DNA of 64,000 bases from Dyadobacter sp. CY347 (GTDB lineage Bacteria > Bacteroidota > Bacteroidia > Cytophagales > Spirosomataceae): assembly GCF_021502655.1 (NCBI RefSeq), contig NZ_JAKFFT010000006.1, positions 100,430-164,429 of the forward strand, read 5' to 3'. Position 1 is the first letter of the stretch; each line of letters opens with the position of its first letter. The notes under the pieces were generated by a model. It ran no database searches. It was given only the letters and a program-made list of their open reading frames with translations, and was not told where the DNA came from. A program made the position numbers and the translations under genes. Below, piece by piece: positions 62,147 to 64,000 of this stretch.

Positions 62147-63025
62147 TTAAATGCTTTTTATTTCAACACCCGATGCGATTTTCTTCACAAGGCCTTGAAG
62201 CACCTTTCCTGGGCCGCATTCGATAAATATTTCCGCGCCGTCATTTACCATCTGCTCAATGGATTGCGTCCATCTAACGGGAGCGGTAAGCTGTGAAATG
62301 AGGTTCTCTTTGATTACATTAACTTCGGTTGCGGGCATTGCATTTACATTCTGATAAATCGCACAAATAGGCGCTTCAAATTCTGCGGCGTGAATGGCTG
62401 ATGCCAGTTCTTCGCGTGCCGGCTCCATTAAAGGCGAATGAAATGCGCCGCCAACGGGCAAAATCAATGCTCTTTTGGCTCCCGCAGCCTTCAAAAGCTC
62501 ACAGGCCTTCTCAACGCCTTCGAAAGTGCCTGAGATCACGACCTGGCCGGGACAGTTGTAATTGGCGGGAACAACGATTTCGTCCGTAATGCCTGCACAA
62601 ACTTCTTCGATAATGTTATCTGCTAATCCCAGGATCGCTGCCATGGTCGACGGACGGATTTCGCAGGCTTTTTGCATGGCGTCCGCCCGTTTTGCAACCA
62701 GTTTTAACCCATCTTCAAAGGATAATGCGCCTGCGGCAACCAATGCCGAAAATTCTCCGAGTGAATGACCAGCCACCATATTGGGCGAGAAATCAGGGCT
62801 GATCTTTGCCATGATTACGGAATGTATGAAAATGGCGGGCTGCGTCACATTCGTTTGTTTCAGCTCTTCGTCGGTGCCTTCGAACATGATTTTTGTGATA
62901 TCAAAACCAAGGATGCTGTTGGCCTGATCAAACATTGTTTTTGCAGAATCTGACGATTGATATAGGTCAAGTCCCATTCCTTTGAACTGAGAACCCTGTC
63001 CCGGGAAGATGTATGCACTTTTCAT
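62147..63025 (-). CDS. fabD: Malonyl-CoA:ACP transacylase
   Basis: A 292-residue enzyme that moves malonyl from CoA to ACP for fatty acid synthesis. The oxyanion opening is FPGQGSQFKGMGLDLY, the nucleophile Ser is in AGHSLGEFSAL, the Arg and His follow in QKAC and GGAFHSPLM, and FIECGPGKVLQGL closes the domain. Full length. It supplies the acpP/fabF system at 7-9 kb although it is not next to it. It is monocistronic, between the T9SS protein gene and the tRNA. Confidence 0.96.
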   Translation of the reverse strand: MKSAYIFPGQGSQFKGMGLDLYQSSDSAKTMFDQANSILGFDITKIMFEGTDEELKQTNVTQPAIFIHSVIMAKISPDFSPNMVAGHSLGEFSALVAAGALSFEDGLKLVAKRADAMQKACEIRPSTMAAILGLADNIIEEVCAGITDEIVVPANYNCPGQVVISGTFEGVEKACELLKAAGAKRALILPVGGAFHSPLMEPAREELASAIHAAEFEAPICAIYQNVNAMPATEVNVIKENLISQLTAPVRWTQSIEQMVNDGAEIFIECGPGKVLQGLVKKIASGVEIKSI

Positions 63026-63051
63026 AATGATCGTTTCGTTTGGGGATTTGA

Positions 63052-63081
63052 TAAAAAAAGCCCGATCATTCCGACCGGGCT
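63052..63081 (-). terminator. Terminator of the T9SS type B protein gene
   Basis: On the minus strand AGCCCG pairs with CGGGCT (63081-63076 with 63064-63059), followed by seven T. It lies between this gene and fabD. Confidence 0.8.
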
Positions 63082-63120
63082 ACAAAGGAAATACTTCGAT
63101 GTCAAAGAAAAAAGACGTGC

Positions 63121-64000
63121 CTATCTGATGATCTGCACCCAGCCTTTGAGCGTGGTAGGCGTGCTTTCTCTTTTTGAAGATTCGAAGAAGATGGTTACTT
63201 CATAATAATATTGCCCGGCAGCCAGGTCTTTTCCACCATTGGTTTTACCGTTCCAGTTGATGTTGACGTCCTTGGTCGTAAACACCTGCGCGCCCCATCT
63301 GTTGAATGCTTTGAATTCAAGTGACTGCACAAAAGCAGGACATTCGTAAGGTTCAAAAACATCGTTTTTGCCGTCAGCATTTGGCGTAAACACATTGGGC
63401 AGCACATACATTGGGCAATTGTCTTTGCAAACAATGTTGCTAGGGGCGCTTTCCGCGCCAAACCTGTTCACAGCCGTTACATAATAGCATCCTGCAAAAG
63501 AAGTCAGTCCTTCGTGCGCAAATGTGGTTGCCAGCGGCGATGGCGGCGTGGTTACGGTCGCGATCAATGTAGGCGCGTCACCTTCATAGCGGGCATAGTA
63601 AATGCGGTATGCCGAAACATTGGGGTCGCATTCTTTTCCGTCCACGGATTGCGGGTAAGTCCATGAAAGATGATTGGTCAGGCCCGTTGGTCCGCAGAAA
63701 GCTTCGGGATGTGCCTGCAAAGAATCGCAGTTCAGCACGTCAATAACCAGGACTGGCGGACAAGGCTTGGTCGTGTCGGATGATGAAATACACAGGATCT
63801 GTGAAAAATTGTATAGCAAAGCAGGTTTGATCTGCCTGTTGTTATAGGAACCCACTGTTTCTACTTTGTAACAATAAGTCGAATCGCTGACAATGGTTGT
63901 GTTTACCGTGCCATCTGCGGCATATTTGTCCGAGCCATCATCTGTAAAAGTAAATGTCTGCGGGCCTTGCACGGTCACATCGGCAATGCGGTTGAATGTT
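63121..64000 (-). CDS. T9SS type B (gliding motility-associated) C-terminal domain protein, partial
   Basis: The 3' 293 codons of a larger gene that continues past the window edge: the frame stays open to position 64000, so the start seen inside (GTG near 63978) is not real. The visible part has fibronectin-like strands (YRIYYARYEGD, GCYYVTAVNRFGAES) and ends in the type B domain: VLPNVFTPNADGKNDVFEP, FNRWGAQVF, WNGKTNGGKDLAAGQYYYEV, GWVQIIR. This C-terminal signal directs export by T9SS; such proteins are large surface adhesins or gliding-related proteins. Confidence 0.92.
   Translation of the reverse strand, partial: TFNRIADVTVQGPQTFTFTDDGSDKYAADGTVNTTIVSDSTYCYKVETVGSYNNRQIKPALLYNFSQILCISSSDTTKPCPPVLVIDVLNCDSLQAHPEAFCGPTGLTNHLSWTYPQSVDGKECDPNVSAYRIYYARYEGDAPTLIATVTTPPSPLATTFAHEGLTSFAGCYYVTAVNRFGAESAPSNIVCKDNCPMYVLPNVFTPNADGKNDVFEPYECPAFVQSLEFKAFNRWGAQVFTTKDVNINWNGKTNGGKDLAAGQYYYEVTIFFESSKRESTPTTLKGWVQIIR

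Noticed and set aside
1..64000. CRISPR arrays, insertion sequences, prophage or integrative element
   Set aside because: No regularly spaced repeats, transposase, phage structural gene or attachment-site pair was seen; the tyrosine recombinase beside rpsU is of the chromosomal XerC/D type.

Overview
The window looks like an ordinary housekeeping stretch of a Bacteroidota chromosome, most likely order Cytophagales and perhaps Dyadobacter or a close relative. The genus is an inference from gene content and protein style, not from a search. Supporting signs are two proteins with type A and one with type B type IX secretion (T9SS) C-terminal domains, Bacteroidota-specific families (DUF5606, DUF5618, DUF5117-type zinc proteases), A/T-rich leaders without Shine-Dalgarno sequences, and promoters of the Bacteroidota form TTG-N19/20-TAnnTTTG. 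There is no rRNA, CRISPR array, insertion sequence or prophage. No stretch over 300 bases lacks a gene.

Layout. 1-7 kb: M28 peptidase/glutaminyl cyclase (cut by the window edge), cysS, DUF5618, a PfkB sugar kinase, a glycerophosphodiesterase, tag, a PAP2 phosphatase and kdsA. 7.2-9.5 kb: the acpP-fabF-rnc fatty-acid/RNase III cluster. 9.7-19.8 kb: Hsp20, a Deg/HtrA protease, an RluB-type pseudouridine synthase with a very long repetitive tail, acetoacetyl-CoA synthetase, a CtpA protease, an SDR and a Fsr-like exporter. 19.8-25 kb: a PIN/antitoxin pair with its own repeat operator, an M23 peptidase, a large zinc protease and Ppx/GppA. 25-29 kb: rpsU, a XerC-like recombinase and PEP carboxylase. 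29-31.5 kb: a secreted T9SS metalloprotease and a lipoprotein. 31.6-43.4 kb: MarR, SIMPL, YtxH-like, NudK, a DUF985 cupin, a lipoprotein, Ggt, a MacB-like permease, an eIF1/SUI1-like factor with a lipid kinase and a 39-residue membrane peptide, and MeaB. 43.5-64 kb: M1 peptidase, a KAS III-like enzyme, glycosyltransferases, deoC, engB, a thioredoxin, gmd, a SPOR lipoprotein, murB, a T9SS acetylesterase, a ROK kinase, MlaE/MlaF, a flippase, TetR, tRNA-Gln, fabD and the end of a T9SS type B adhesin-like protein.

Functionally, much of the window serves the cell envelope: KDO (kdsA), GDP-sugars (gmd, nudK), peptidoglycan (murB, M23, SPOR), lipid transport (MlaEF), polysaccharide export, fatty acids (acpP, fabF, fabD) and periplasmic proteolysis (HtrA, CtpA, M1, DUF5117). 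Several rho-independent terminators and seven promoters can be read directly.

I found no convincing new large defence or biosynthetic system. The items most worth a second look are: the hidden 39-aa membrane peptide in tight linkage with a lipid kinase and an eIF1-like factor; the PIN module with paired TGCGCATAAAT repeats exactly 20 bp apart; the twin GACATTATGTC sites exactly 40 bp apart before hsp20; a perfect 13-bp-arm palindrome before marR; an A/T-only operator before tetR; and the 329-residue low-complexity tail of the pseudouridine synthase.
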